Positions 53,799-62,117 of a stretch of DNA of 64,000 nt are shown one piece after another. A model generated the notes under the pieces. It did not search any database. It was not told where the DNA came from and worked only from the letters and a program-made list of their open reading frames with translations. Position 1 is the first letter of the stretch, and each line of letters opens with the position of its first letter. A program made the translations under genes and the position numbers. This DNA is from Planococcus rifietoensis (GTDB lineage: Bacteria; Bacillota; Bacilli; Bacillales_A; Planococcaceae): positions 310,001 to 374,000 of the forward strand of contig NZ_CP013659.2 in NCBI RefSeq assembly GCF_001465795.2, given 5' to 3'.

Positions 53799-55089
53799 AA
53801 AAATCTTTGTCGTCAGTCCGCCATTTTACTCGCATTTTAATCCCTTGCTCGTATTAGCCAAAAGCTTTCAAGAACAGGGTGCACAAGTGACAGTTGGCTG
53901 CAGCATCGAATTCAAGGAACAAATCTTGAAAGAGAATTTGGCTTTTTATGAAATTGACATCAGTTCCAATAAAAATACAGGGACCAGTGAAGACACCGTG
54001 CAGCCGGATACGGAGAGAATGAGGTTGGAAGAATTCTTCGAGTCGACCAAAAAAGGGGCGGTGGAAACACTGATCACCCAGTCCCGCCACCGAAAAGCGG
54101 ATATGCTTTATAATCCGCAAGAGCTGATTGATAAGATTAAGACGATAGATGATTCTATGGATGTTGACCTCTATGTGGTGGACATCTTATCGTATTCGGT
54201 TACGCTGAGCTTGTATTTCTTGGGGCTGCCTTTCGTGACGTTTTGCCCGCCTCATCCGAACACCATTCCAAGAGATGGACGGTATTTCAATGTACCGAAA
54301 AGCTGGCCAGAGGCGATAACGGTCAAGGAAGAAGATTTGAAGAAGTTAAAGCAAGTTTCCACCCAAACGCAACAGGAGTTTACTGAAGTCTTCAACAATA
54401 TTATCAGTGAAAATAAATCGATTAAAAAAATCGGCAATGCGTTCAGCTTAGTCTCTGAAATCGCGGTGATCTACAATTATTTTGATTTCAACAATATCGA
54501 AAAAAGTGAAGAAAGCCCGAAAGAATTATTCATAGGGAATTCATTTGAAGCGGTTGCGTTAGATGAAGACTGGATGGAAAAGATAGAGACGAAAGAACAG
54601 AAAATCATGATCAGTTTAGGGACTTTTTTGTCGAATAGAAAAGACGTCCTGGAAAAACTCATCCTGTCGGCCAGGGAAAGCCATCCTGATGCGCTGTTGA
54701 TCGTTTCGGCAGGCAGCCATGCGGAGGAACTCAAGAAGTACAGCTCGCCCAATACGATCATCGAAGGTTTTATTCCTCAAGTCGCGCTGATGCAGTATGT
54801 CGACACCGTGGTCTTTCACGGCGGCTGCAACACCTTGACTGAAGCGATGTACCATGGGAAAAAGATGGTCATCTTACCGTTCTCCAGCGATCAGTTCAAT
54901 ATTGCCTATGATATTGAGAAGAATAATTTGGGAAGAGTGCTGGACCCGAATAATTTCAGCACAGAACAATTGGCACAGGCGTTTACTGAGCTAGAAGAGA
55001 GTTCTAAAGACAATTTGCTGCATTGGCGCAACGTCTCAAGAGAACGAGGCGCGGATTATGCGGTGAAGAAAATATTGGAGATTGAATGA
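53788..55089 (+). CDS. GT1-family UDP-sugar glycosyltransferase (YjiC/MGT-like)
   Basis: 433 residues of the GT1 GT-B fold: the N-lobe KKIFVVSPPFYSHFNPLLVLAKSFQEQGAQVTVGC with the catalytic histidine in SHFNP, and the C-lobe IISLGTFLS-like MISLGTFLSNRK followed by the nucleotide-sugar motif VVFHGGCNTLTEAMYHGKKMVILPFSSDQF (about 349-378). These enzymes glucosylate small hydrophobic molecules such as macrolides, flavonoids, terpenoids or carotenoids. Coupled to the preceding GT4 gene. A repeat element follows its stop. Confidence 0.85.
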   Translation: MKYKKIFVVSPPFYSHFNPLLVLAKSFQEQGAQVTVGCSIEFKEQILKENLAFYEIDISSNKNTGTSEDTVQPDTERMRLEEFFESTKKGAVETLITQSRHRKADMLYNPQELIDKIKTIDDSMDVDLYVVDILSYSVTLSLYFLGLPFVTFCPPHPNTIPRDGRYFNVPKSWPEAITVKEEDLKKLKQVSTQTQQEFTEVFNNIISENKSIKKIGNAFSLVSEIAVIYNYFDFNNIEKSEESPKELFIGNSFEAVALDEDWMEKIETKEQKIMISLGTFLSNRKDVLEKLILSARESHPDALLIVSAGSHAEELKKYSSPNTIIEGFIPQVALMQYVDTVVFHGGCNTLTEAMYHGKKMVILPFSSDQFNIAYDIEKNNLGRVLDPNNFSTEQLAQAFTELEESSKDNLLHWRNVSRERGADYAVKKILEIE

Positions 55090-55121
55090 CATCCAAGTAT
55101 AGAGGTTGACTAATAAGTCGA

Positions 55122-55190
55122 TATTCCGCAAAACAGCTGCGCTTTCCGCGGGCTCGCGGAAAGCGCAGCATGGAGCGCAGAGTCCTATAT
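55122..55190 (+). repeat. Copy of GC-rich intergenic repeat with perfect palindrome
   Basis: CCGCAAAACAGCTGCGCTTTCCGCGGGCTCGCGGAAAGCGCAG contains the palindromic arms CTGCGCTTTCCGCG/CGCGGAAAGCGCAG, ending GGAGCGCAGAGTCCTATAT. Related to 7150-7262 and, inverted, to 1050-1190. Confidence 0.65.
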
Positions 55191-55248
55191 ATCGAACATG
55201 ACACGGTGGATCGAATAATAGCTGAATAAAATGGAAAAGAGGTGTTGT

Positions 55249-56589
55249 ATGAAGGAAGTAGTTGGAGCTGATACAAAGACTAGGAATACAAACAAATACG
55301 ATGTGGATGGCGTACCTCCATTAAGAGAAGCCATACCATTAGGATTGCAACATATTTTCGCGATGTTTTTAGGGAATGTTGCTGTCCCGATCATCATTGC
55401 AGGTGCGGTCGGCATCACCGGAGCGGATTTGACAATCTTGATTCAAAGCGCCATGGTCATGGCTGGAATTGCAACGATCATCCAATGTTACCCAATATGG
55501 CTGGTCGGGGCGCGGCTCCCGGTCGTGATGGGAACGAGCTTTGGATTTTTGCCGACCAATCTTGTCATCGCCGGCTCTTACGGCATAGGCGGATTATTGG
55601 GTGCCAGCCTGATCGGTGGTTTATTCGGCGGCGCCTTAGGGTTTTTCATCAGGAAAATAAGAAGATTCTTTCCGAAAATCGTCACCGGTACGGTCGTTCT
55701 GACGATCGGTTTGTCCCTGTTGCCTACAGGTATTGTCTCGATGGCTGGAGGCAGCGGATCTGAGAATTTTGGATCAGCTAAAAACTGGTTGGTGGCGTTA
55801 CTCGTATTGGCCATTGTGCTGTTTCTCAATCGATATGCAACCGGAATGGCGAAAACATCCTCCATTTTAATTGGTATTATTATTGGATATTTAGTGGCTT
55901 TGCCGCTGGGGATGGTCGAATTCACCGCTATGAGAGAAGCTAGCTGGTTCTCAGTTCCGCAACCATTTTATTTCCCGATGGAATTTTACTGGGGAGCGAT
56001 TCTCCCGATGATGATCATGTTTATCGTGACATCTGTTGAGACCGTTGGGGATGTGACAGCCATGACGAATGGGGGAGCCGGGCGAGAACCTACAGAAAAG
56101 GAACTTTCTGGCTCCGTCATAGCCAATGGTTTTACATCTTCGCTGGGAGCGATTTTCAACTCTCTGCCAAACACATCTTTTAGCCAAAATGTAGGGATGA
56201 TCGCATTTACCAAAGTCATGAGTCGCTATGTCGTCGCTGTCGGCGCTGGTTTTCTCATTTTGGCTGGGCTGATCCCTAAGATGGGCGCGCTCATCTCCAC
56301 CATGCCACCAGCCGTTATTGGTGGGGCCACGGTCATCATTTTTTCTCAGATTACCTTAACCGGCATCTCCATCTTAACTTCAGAGCCATTGACTGAAAGA
56401 GCCAAGATCATCATTGGCTTGTCTTTGGTATTTGGGCTCGGCTTAAGTCAAGTACCCGATGCAATGGCTGGCTTTCCGGAAGTGATCAAGTTATTGTTTG
56501 GCGGCTCTGGCATCACCATCGCCTGCTTTATGGCGATTGCATTGAACTTGATCATTCCTGAGGAAGCAACGAAAGAAGAAAACGCATAA
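55249..56589 (+). CDS. Xanthine/uracil permease (NCS2 family)
   Basis: About 446 residues with 12-14 helices. NCS2 features are LGLQHIFAMFLGNVAVP in helix 1, the QCYPIWLVGARLPVVMGTSFGFL segment, MFIVTSVETVGDVTAMT (Glu and Thr in the substrate site) and NSLPNTSFSQNVGMIAFTKV. Such proteins take up xanthine, uric acid or uracil by proton symport. The start MKEVVG is preferred because AGAGGTG lies just upstream; a start six codons earlier is possible. No purine catabolic genes follow. Confidence 0.9.
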   Translation: MKEVVGADTKTRNTNKYDVDGVPPLREAIPLGLQHIFAMFLGNVAVPIIIAGAVGITGADLTILIQSAMVMAGIATIIQCYPIWLVGARLPVVMGTSFGFLPTNLVIAGSYGIGGLLGASLIGGLFGGALGFFIRKIRRFFPKIVTGTVVLTIGLSLLPTGIVSMAGGSGSENFGSAKNWLVALLVLAIVLFLNRYATGMAKTSSILIGIIIGYLVALPLGMVEFTAMREASWFSVPQPFYFPMEFYWGAILPMMIMFIVTSVETVGDVTAMTNGGAGREPTEKELSGSVIANGFTSSLGAIFNSLPNTSFSQNVGMIAFTKVMSRYVVAVGAGFLILAGLIPKMGALISTMPPAVIGGATVIIFSQITLTGISILTSEPLTERAKIIIGLSLVFGLGLSQVPDAMAGFPEVIKLLFGGSGITIACFMAIALNLIIPEEATKEENA

Positions 56590-56645
56590 TCCCGAAATCA
56601 CGTGCTTTTGTTAAAGGCGATTCCGTGTATTCGCAAGCATAAACC

Positions 56646-56693
56646 AAAAAAAGCCGTCTCCGGCAAGCTCAAAGCTTAGCGGAGACGGCTTTC
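56646..56693 (+). terminator. Terminator of the permease gene (AAGCCGTCTCC variant)
   Basis: AAAGCCGTCTCCG...CGGAGACGGCTTT stem with inner AAGCT/AGCTT; related to the terminators at 37485 and 45965. Confidence 0.8.
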
Positions 56694-56756
56694 ATATTTT
56701 GTTAATGAACATTTCTTTAGTAAAATGGTAAATATCGAAGAAATGAGGCATGGCTA

Positions 56757-57995
56757 ATGGAATATATGTATCTCCTGATTGCGGCAGTTTTAGTTATATT
56801 AATTGGCGTCTTTCTTTATTTCAGAAACAATAAAGACGCATCCATTCAAATAGAAGAAACACCAAGTGAAAGCATGGAAGAAGAGCTTGAAGTCGAGGAG
56901 CCTGAGCCAGAGCCGGAAGACGATGACAGCCATTTGAACCCGGTCGTGACGGAAGTGGAGGACGCCGAACTCGTCAAGAGCGGCTACAAGCGGATTGAAA
57001 TCCCTGCGAATATGATTCCTGTAATCGCTGAGACCTTGAAAGACGGAGCGGTGATTTTCCATCAAAGTCGGACCTTCCGCGTGCAATTCAGCCCGGAAGT
57101 GGTGAAGGGCTTGAAGGATAAGAGCATGACGCTCATTGAGCGGGTCAACGGCAAGGGCTATATGCCGGCGGTGAAAAAAGATGGCGTGAAAGGGATATAC
57201 GAGCAGGCGGTGTTGGTGAAACGGGTGAATCCTGGTCTTGTGGCCCATGCGAGCATGAGCTTGTTGACAACCGTGGTCGGCCAGCAGCAACTCATGGAAA
57301 TCCAAAGTTCCTTGAAGAGCATGGAGAAAAAACTTGAGACACTCATCCAACACCGCGAACATGACTTTGCTGGGAAGATCGATGCGCGCTTTGGTTATTT
57401 CAAAGAAGTCATCGAACGCTTCCGGAGAAATGGCATCACACTAGGCGGCGTGGAAGATGCGGAAATCGAAGGCTTTTACACAGCGACGCTGCAGGATTTG
57501 AAAGTGCTGACGAAAGACTTGAAAGCCATCGTCGCGAGCGTCGTGAACTTGAAAGAGCATGAAACGCTGCGGAAATGGGGGGAGGCCCCGGTGAAAAAAG
57601 AGTACGAGCAACTCATCGGGCGCTTCAACGCAAAACAGGAATTATTGCTATTGAACGTTCAGTTTATCCAGGAATGCTACGAGCCGTATTTGCGGACCAT
57701 TCGGAATTACGAAGAAGCCGACGTGAAATCGCAGACTTTGGCCGAGATCGTGACGGAGAATCATTCCTTGATCCAAAGCATTGAAGAGAAAGTGAAGAGC
57801 ATTGAAGAAAACTATAAAGTTAAAATCAACTTCGGCCTGAAAGCCTTGAAGTACCGCAATTTGGAGAGCTTGAAAGAACTGGCGCCTGTGAAGATTAATG
57901 AGCAACAAGCTTCGGAACAGGAGGTTCCTTCTGAAGTGTTGGTTGAAGTGACAGAAGATGATCAGGCTTATGCTTATGTGCCGCGGAGAGAGTGA
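56757..57995 (+). CDS. Single-pass membrane protein with coiled coil, 412 aa
   Basis: N-terminal transmembrane helix (residues 4-22), then a long acidic stretch (EETPSESMEEELEVEEPEPEPEDDDSHLN) and from about 75 a mainly helical domain with heptad-like runs (about 175-220 and 340-370). Known tellurite-resistance or DUF proteins have a similar layout, but I cannot assign a family. The start follows GAAATGAGGCATGG. A decayed 3' copy lies at 29780-30270. The repeat pair at 57996-58084 lies between its stop and its terminator. Confidence 0.7.
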   Translation: MEYMYLLIAAVLVILIGVFLYFRNNKDASIQIEETPSESMEEELEVEEPEPEPEDDDSHLNPVVTEVEDAELVKSGYKRIEIPANMIPVIAETLKDGAVIFHQSRTFRVQFSPEVVKGLKDKSMTLIERVNGKGYMPAVKKDGVKGIYEQAVLVKRVNPGLVAHASMSLLTTVVGQQQLMEIQSSLKSMEKKLETLIQHREHDFAGKIDARFGYFKEVIERFRRNGITLGGVEDAEIEGFYTATLQDLKVLTKDLKAIVASVVNLKEHETLRKWGEAPVKKEYEQLIGRFNAKQELLLLNVQFIQECYEPYLRTIRNYEEADVKSQTLAEIVTENHSLIQSIEEKVKSIEENYKVKINFGLKALKYRNLESLKELAPVKINEQQASEQEVPSEVLVEVTEDDQAYAYVPRRE

Positions 57996-58084
57996 ATGTC
58001 CCTGTGCACCACACAATTCTGCGGACAAAAACCTTGATGTAGAGAAGATTGTGTTGCCTAATGTCCCTGTGCATGACACAATTC
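57996..58084 (+). repeat. Paired repeat element, copy A
   Basis: Two 24-base units (57996-58019 and 58061-58084) with consensus TGTCCCTGTGCACGACACA plus ATT, 65 bases apart start to start. Between them lies AAAAACCTTGATGT, which also occurs in copy B at 61919-62006. Confidence 0.75.
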
Positions 58085-58090
58085 ATCGCG

Positions 58091-58124
58091 AAAAACACCC
58101 TCTACTCAGCAGAGGGTGTTTATT
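58091..58124 (+). terminator. Terminator of the coiled-coil membrane protein gene
   Basis: AAACACCCTCT/AGAGGGTGTTT stem with a short loop followed by a T-rich tail; the pseudogene copy at 30283 has the same arms. Confidence 0.75.
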
Positions 58125-58213
58125 TTAGTTGATTAAATTCAGTGGGATTTAAAGTTTGGTGTGATCCGTTTCCGCTTTTCTTATTTACAGAAGCAGGTGA
58201 ATTAAAGACAGGC

Positions 58214-58702
58214 TTAAAGCATTTTTAAAAGCTTATAATCACTATCGATATGAAAACCATATTTTGTATAGAAATTTTTTTGTCTAACTTTTTGTTCGTC
58301 ATTTTCGAAAGACATTTCTCCAGTTATTGCAGTTAGGTTTCTTTTCTTAGCTTCTTTAATAAGGTAAGTCATAAAAATAGTTCCATAACCCTTGCCATAT
58401 TTTTTAATATAAGGTTTATCACGATACTCTAATACTTGAATATCACTGATTTGTAAAGAATGTTCATTTAAAAAAAGAATCATTGATGATCGATCAATCT
58501 TTGTCCAGTGAACTGAGTACAACCAAAAATTTAATACTGGACCTTCTTTATCTTCATGGAGAGCCAGCAAAACTGGCTCTCCATGTTTTGTTTCTAAAAG
58601 GGTAGCCACAATTCCGCCTTCGCCTGGCTTATTGAATTCTTTCAACCTTGTCTTAAGTATAAAAAGTTTGAATTTGTTTATTGATTTTACCATTGCTTCC
58701 AC
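58214..58702 (-). CDS. GNAT-like acetyltransferase
   Basis: 162 residues. The acetyl-CoA binding motif A appears as YGKGYGTIFMTYLIKEAKKRNL (about 103-124, Q/RxxGxG/A-like) and motif B as RQKNFYTKYGFHIDSDY near the C-terminus. The N-terminal half is beta-rich. Substrate unknown. GTG 58702 follows AAGGGGTGGG; ATG 58693 is an alternative. The gene is AT-rich compared with its neighbours. Confidence 0.7.
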   Translation of the reverse strand: MEAMVKSINKFKLFILKTRLKEFNKPGEGGIVATLLETKHGEPVLLALHEDKEGPVLNFWLYSVHWTKIDRSSMILFLNEHSLQISDIQVLEYRDKPYIKKYGKGYGTIFMTYLIKEAKKRNLTAITGEMSFENDEQKVRQKNFYTKYGFHIDSDYKLLKML

Positions 58703-58947
58703 ACACCCACCCCTTTAGTTTTAATACGAGGAATATATTAAAAAGTTTCGATATATTTTTTATCAGATGAACATGAAAACGTAGGGTTGACGGAATTCAA
58801 TTCTTTTCGATTTATGTGTCCATATGTAAAAGCACCTTTTCTTGTTAATTATAAATGTTGAAGATTAACAATAAAATATTTACTGAATCAGGCTGTAATT
58901 TTATGTGCTATTCTGGAATTGTCTTACAAGGGAAAGGGGAATCTAGC

Positions 58948-59262
58948 ATGAGTACAGTTAATAGAGCGCTACAGTCTATAGGGAAATCTAATTTTGTTCA
59001 CTACTTCGAGGATTATAAGCAACTGGCATTTAGCAAGGAAAAACTAAGCGGGAAAGATAAAATGCCTTTGGCTAAAAAGCTTCTAGAGGACAATCCAAAT
59101 GCTTCTAAAATTTCTGGCCAATTAATGAGGATTTCTTCAGCTATTACCATTTTTAAAAATGGGTGGGAAGAAGAAGCTTTAAAAGAAGTGATTGCTTCAA
59201 AGCATCCCTCGATCAGTAAAGAGATAAAAGCAAAAGCCGCAGCATTAATTAGTATGAGATAA
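58948..59262 (+). CDS. Small basic protein of unknown function, 104 aa
   Basis: The start MSTVNRALQSIGKSNFV is chosen behind AAAGGGG; a longer open frame to 58855 has no such site. The product is helical and slightly basic (DKMPLAKKLLEDNPNASKISGQLMRIS, KEIKAKAAALISMR), resembling small DNA-binding or phage-type proteins, but no family is recognised. It lies 70 bases upstream of the antitoxin RNA of the type I module. Confidence 0.55.
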   Translation: MSTVNRALQSIGKSNFVHYFEDYKQLAFSKEKLSGKDKMPLAKKLLEDNPNASKISGQLMRISSAITIFKNGWEEEALKEVIASKHPSISKEIKAKAAALISMR

Positions 59263-59317
59263 AATCCGAAAGAGTCTATTAATAAACTATTAAATAATAG
59301 AACCCAAAAACTTAATA

Positions 59318-59326
59318 TGCTATAAT
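59318..59326 (+). promoter_or_regulatory. Extended -10 promoter of the antitoxin RNA
   Basis: TGCTATAAT, a consensus extended -10, seven bases before the expected RNA start. No clear -35 is seen, as is usual for extended -10 promoters. Confidence 0.55.
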
Positions 59327-59332
59327 TTAGAC

Positions 59333-59471
59333 ATAAAAAAAGACCGAGTGCGCTAACACCCGGTCGATGCAGTACATGCCGTATAAGTGCGGCTGGCCAA
59401 ATTGAAGATGTTTTAAGCAAAGAGTAACTACCTACAATCCTGGCAGGGAGAAGGCGGTTACTTCTTTTTGT
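59333..59471 (+). ncRNA. Antisense antitoxin RNA (RatA-like)
   Basis: Begins at an A-rich start after the extended -10 box and ends in the hairpin GTAAC-TACC...GG-CGGTTAC followed by TTCTTTTTG. It runs antisense to the 3' end of the toxin message and to the last codons of the toxin, the geometry of Bacillus txpA/ratA. It would bind the toxin mRNA and promote its decay. Confidence 0.6.
59335..59371 (-). terminator. Terminator of the toxin mRNA
   Basis: On the minus strand GACCGGGTG...CACTCGGTC followed by T7. It lies about 90 bases past the toxin stop, within the RNA overlap region. Confidence 0.75.
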
Positions 59472-59568
59472 TCATGGCAATTGCGATGATCGCAACTCCA
59501 GCGGTCAAAGCTGAAGTGAGGAATATACCAAATTGAAATAGCATATTCATAGCATCGTAAGTTACCAT
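59458..59568 (-). CDS. TxpA/Hol_Tox-like type I membrane toxin, 36 aa
   Basis: Too short for normal gene calling. ATG 59568 follows AAAGGGGGTG. The peptide is MVTYDAMNMLFQFGIFLTSA and then LTAGVAIIAIAMNKKK: a short polar start, one transmembrane helix and a lysine-rich tail. That is the pattern of the 'putative holin-like toxin' family (TxpA, BsrG, Fst-like), which depolarises the membrane when produced in excess. The antisense RNA at 59333-59471 should repress it. A broken copy lies at 50958-51015. Confidence 0.75.
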   Translation of the reverse strand: MVTYDAMNMLFQFGIFLTSALTAGVAIIAIAMNKKK

Positions 59569-60035
59569 ATCTAAACACCCCCTTTCTCAAGGGAGTGCCA
59601 ACCGCCCGTCCACTTTATGTAGCTGCATTTTTTATTTTATCACGTAGATAGAGAGTTTACTATTGCGGATAAAATGTATGGGACTTGTGCCGCTTCTTGG
59701 AGATTTTAGATAAACGTGATGGGAGTTATATAATATACTTTTTCTGTTCAGTCCGTGGGGAGATTGTTCTTATCGAAAACTGAAGCCAGATAAGTAACTC
59801 TATGTCTCGTTCTTTTCTGTGGAACTGAAAGTATTTCATGACAGAACTACTATGTTGTGTGTTCGGTAACTTGTACTTTGCGAGTTTCTATTTCAGATAT
59901 TTTTTAATGGTTATAAAATGGATTATTAAAATTCATTAAACACTAAAAAGGATCAAGACGGCATACATCCAAGCCACCCCTGATCCTTTATGACGAAAAC
60001 TAATACTTTAAAATAAAATTCATCAAGAAATTCTC
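59569..60035. other. Gap of about 470 bases without a recognised gene
   Basis: It holds the toxin promoter side near 59570-59640 and a minus-strand terminator at 59944-59992. No coding frame with a ribosome site was found. Confidence 0.4.
59944..59992 (-). terminator. Terminator of the small minus-strand peptide gene
   Basis: AAAGGATCA...TGATCCTTT arms; on the minus strand followed by TTTAGTGTTT. Confidence 0.6.
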
Positions 60036-60140
60036 TTAGGGCAGCGGGTGGGATGACCACACGCCCAGTATCAGGAGAAATGCTTTGACAAACAAATTGC
60101 TAAGCAAGTTTCTTACTTTCAAAATAGTTTGTTTTAGCAT
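60036..60140 (-). CDS. Possible small membrane peptide, 34 aa, toxin-like
   Basis: MLKQTILKVRNLLSNLFVKA then FLLILGVWSSHPLP: basic amphipathic start and a short hydrophobic helix. A very strong AAAGGGGG site lies 7 bases before ATG 60140 and a terminator follows 45 bases past the stop. The same frame is open for 30 more codons upstream (start MLLVISVIDFIVAL at 60230, also behind GGGAG). It could be a second type I toxin or a small bacteriocin-like peptide, but no antisense RNA was recognised. Confidence 0.4.
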   Translation of the reverse strand: MLKQTILKVRNLLSNLFVKAFLLILGVWSSHPLP

Positions 60141-60307
60141 ATACATTCCCCCTTTAAGGATTCGAACCTTGAAATAACTTCGAGTTATTAACGCAACGAT
60201 GAAATCAATCACCGATATAACAAGTAGCATTTCTCCCGCTCCCCTAAAAGAATTTCAATGTAAGTATTATAACCTTCATATTTTAAGAACTCAAATGTCT
60301 TACTAAT

Positions 60308-60372
60308 AAAAATACCCTTAACTAAATGGTGAGTGCTAAATACCAACTCTTTAGTAAAGGGTGTTTTTTTGT
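60308..60372 (-). terminator. Terminator of the amidase gene
   Basis: ACACCCTTTACTAAA...TTTAGTTAAGGGTAT arms on the minus strand followed by T5. Confidence 0.65.
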
Positions 60373-60384
60373 TGTCTTAAAAAC

Positions 60385-61842
60385 TCAATTTGCTTTAAAA
60401 TGTGGGATCTTTCGTTTAAATGATTTCTGTTCATAAGAATAAGCCAGTTCAATCAACCGCGCTTCGCTGAAGGCCTGCGCACTGAAGGTCACGCCAACCG
60501 GATGTCCGTCTTCTGTGTAACCGGCCGGCACCGTGATGGACGGATAACCCGCTTTGGCCGACATCGCCGCGCCGCGGTTGTTTTGGAAAAGAAGTGCGTC
60601 GAGTTGGTGCTGTTTCATGACGTGGTCGATGCCTTCTGTGGTAGAAGTGCGCCAATCGATTTCGCGGTGTTTCAGGTATGTCGCGTCGTTCGGATCGTCG
60701 CTCAAGCCTTGTGCTTTCTCTAGTTCGGCTTGGCCGAATTTCATGCGACGCTCGGGGTCTTGTTTGTTGAATGCGATGACGTCTGCGAGTGATTTGACCG
60801 GCACTTCGTCTGGTGTAGTCGCAAGATAGTCGTTGACGCCGCGCTTGAATTCGTACCATAAGACGTCTGATTCGAACTCCTGTTTTGGAATCGTCAATTC
60901 GACGACAGTGGCGCCGAGTGCTTTGATTTGCTCGATGGCTGCGTCCATAATGGCGCGTTCTTCCGGGGCTTCGTTGTTCAAAAACGATAAGTCCACGCCG
61001 ATACGGGCGCCTTTCAAGCCATCTGATTTCAGATGCGGCGTGTAATCGGTGAGTGTGCATGCTGCGCTCCCCAGTGTCGCCGGGTCTTGTTCGTCGACGC
61101 CGGTCATCGCGCCAAGTAAGATTGCAGCATCCGTCACGGTACGTGCCATCGGTCCAGCGGTATCTTGGCTTTCGGCGATCGGGATAATGCGCGAGCGGCT
61201 GATGAGCCCGACGGTCGGCTTGATGCCGACGAGGGAATTGGCACTGGATGGGCTGAGGATCGAGCCCGAAGTTTCCGTGCCGACGCCGACCACTGCGAAG
61301 TTCGACGCGATCGCAGCACCAGTCCCCGAACTCGAGCCGCCGACGTCTTCTGGTTTGAAGATGTCGATGCCGTACGGATTTTTCACTTGTCCGGCGAGTG
61401 AGCTATAGCCGCTCGGTCCATCTTGCGACATGAAATATGCCCATTCGCTCAAATTTACTTTGCCGAGGATGATGGCGCCGGCGTTTCGCAGTTGCTTCGC
61501 CACGAACGCGTCGTCTTTCGCGAAATTGTGTTCGAGTGCGATGGCGCCGGCAGTGGTCGGCATCGGGTCTTTCGTTTCGATATTGTCTTTCAGCAACACG
61601 GGAATGCCGTAGAGCGGTCCTTGCTCAGTCTGTCCGCGTTGTTCGTCCAACTCGGCTGCAATTGCCAACGCGTGTGGATTGATCGCCCGGACGGAATTGA
61701 CTTTCGGTCCGTTTTGATCGAGTGCTTCGATCCGGTCGAGATAGGCTTGGACCAATTCGACTGAGGTCAGTTTTTGGTCACGGAACGCTTGTTGAACGTC
61801 TTCGATGGTCGCTTCGATCAGTTTAAATGTGCTCGTTTCCAT
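60385..61842 (-). CDS. Amidase-signature hydrolase (GatA-like)
   Basis: 485 residues with the Ser-cisSer-Lys triad of the amidase signature family: Lys85 in GIPVLLKDNIET, cis-Ser around 170 in GGSSSGTGAAIAS, and nucleophile Ser around 194 in GTETSGSI. It hydrolyses amide bonds of small molecules. It lacks the GatB/GatC neighbours needed for transamidation, so it is probably a stand-alone amidase related to 6-aminohexanoate-cyclic-dimer hydrolase and similar enzymes. A remnant of a relative lies at 46075-46190. Confidence 0.88.
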   Translation of the reverse strand: METSTFKLIEATIEDVQQAFRDQKLTSVELVQAYLDRIEALDQNGPKVNSVRAINPHALAIAAELDEQRGQTEQGPLYGIPVLLKDNIETKDPMPTTAGAIALEHNFAKDDAFVAKQLRNAGAIILGKVNLSEWAYFMSQDGPSGYSSLAGQVKNPYGIDIFKPEDVGGSSSGTGAAIASNFAVVGVGTETSGSILSPSSANSLVGIKPTVGLISRSRIIPIAESQDTAGPMARTVTDAAILLGAMTGVDEQDPATLGSAACTLTDYTPHLKSDGLKGARIGVDLSFLNNEAPEERAIMDAAIEQIKALGATVVELTIPKQEFESDVLWYEFKRGVNDYLATTPDEVPVKSLADVIAFNKQDPERRMKFGQAELEKAQGLSDDPNDATYLKHREIDWRTSTTEGIDHVMKQHQLDALLFQNNRGAAMSAKAGYPSITVPAGYTEDGHPVGVTFSAQAFSEARLIELAYSYEQKSFKRKIPHFKAN

Positions 61843-61918
61843 ATGTAGGCTCCTCGCTATAATGATGTACTGTCTTTAATTGTACATGAATTCGTAATTT
61901 TGTATAAAGTTTTGGTCG

Positions 61919-62006
61919 ATGTCCCTGTGCACGACACAATTCTCCGGGTAAAAACCTTGTTGTGGAAGGGTTTATATGTTTAGACGTCCCTGTGCATCAC
62001 ACAATT
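61919..62006 (+). repeat. Paired repeat element, copy B
   Basis: Units at 61919-61942 and 61984-62006, again 65 bases apart, with the same AAAAACCTTGTTGT between them as in copy A. It lies between the divergent amidase and carboxypeptidase genes. Confidence 0.75.
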
Positions 62007-62117
62007 AACTGGAATAAAGTCCTATTTTTAAGAATTAATCCTTTCGCCTACTTCGGATTACGAAATATTCTGTTATATTAAGAGCTGGTAATAAAAATTT
62101 CAAGGTGAAGGGATGTT

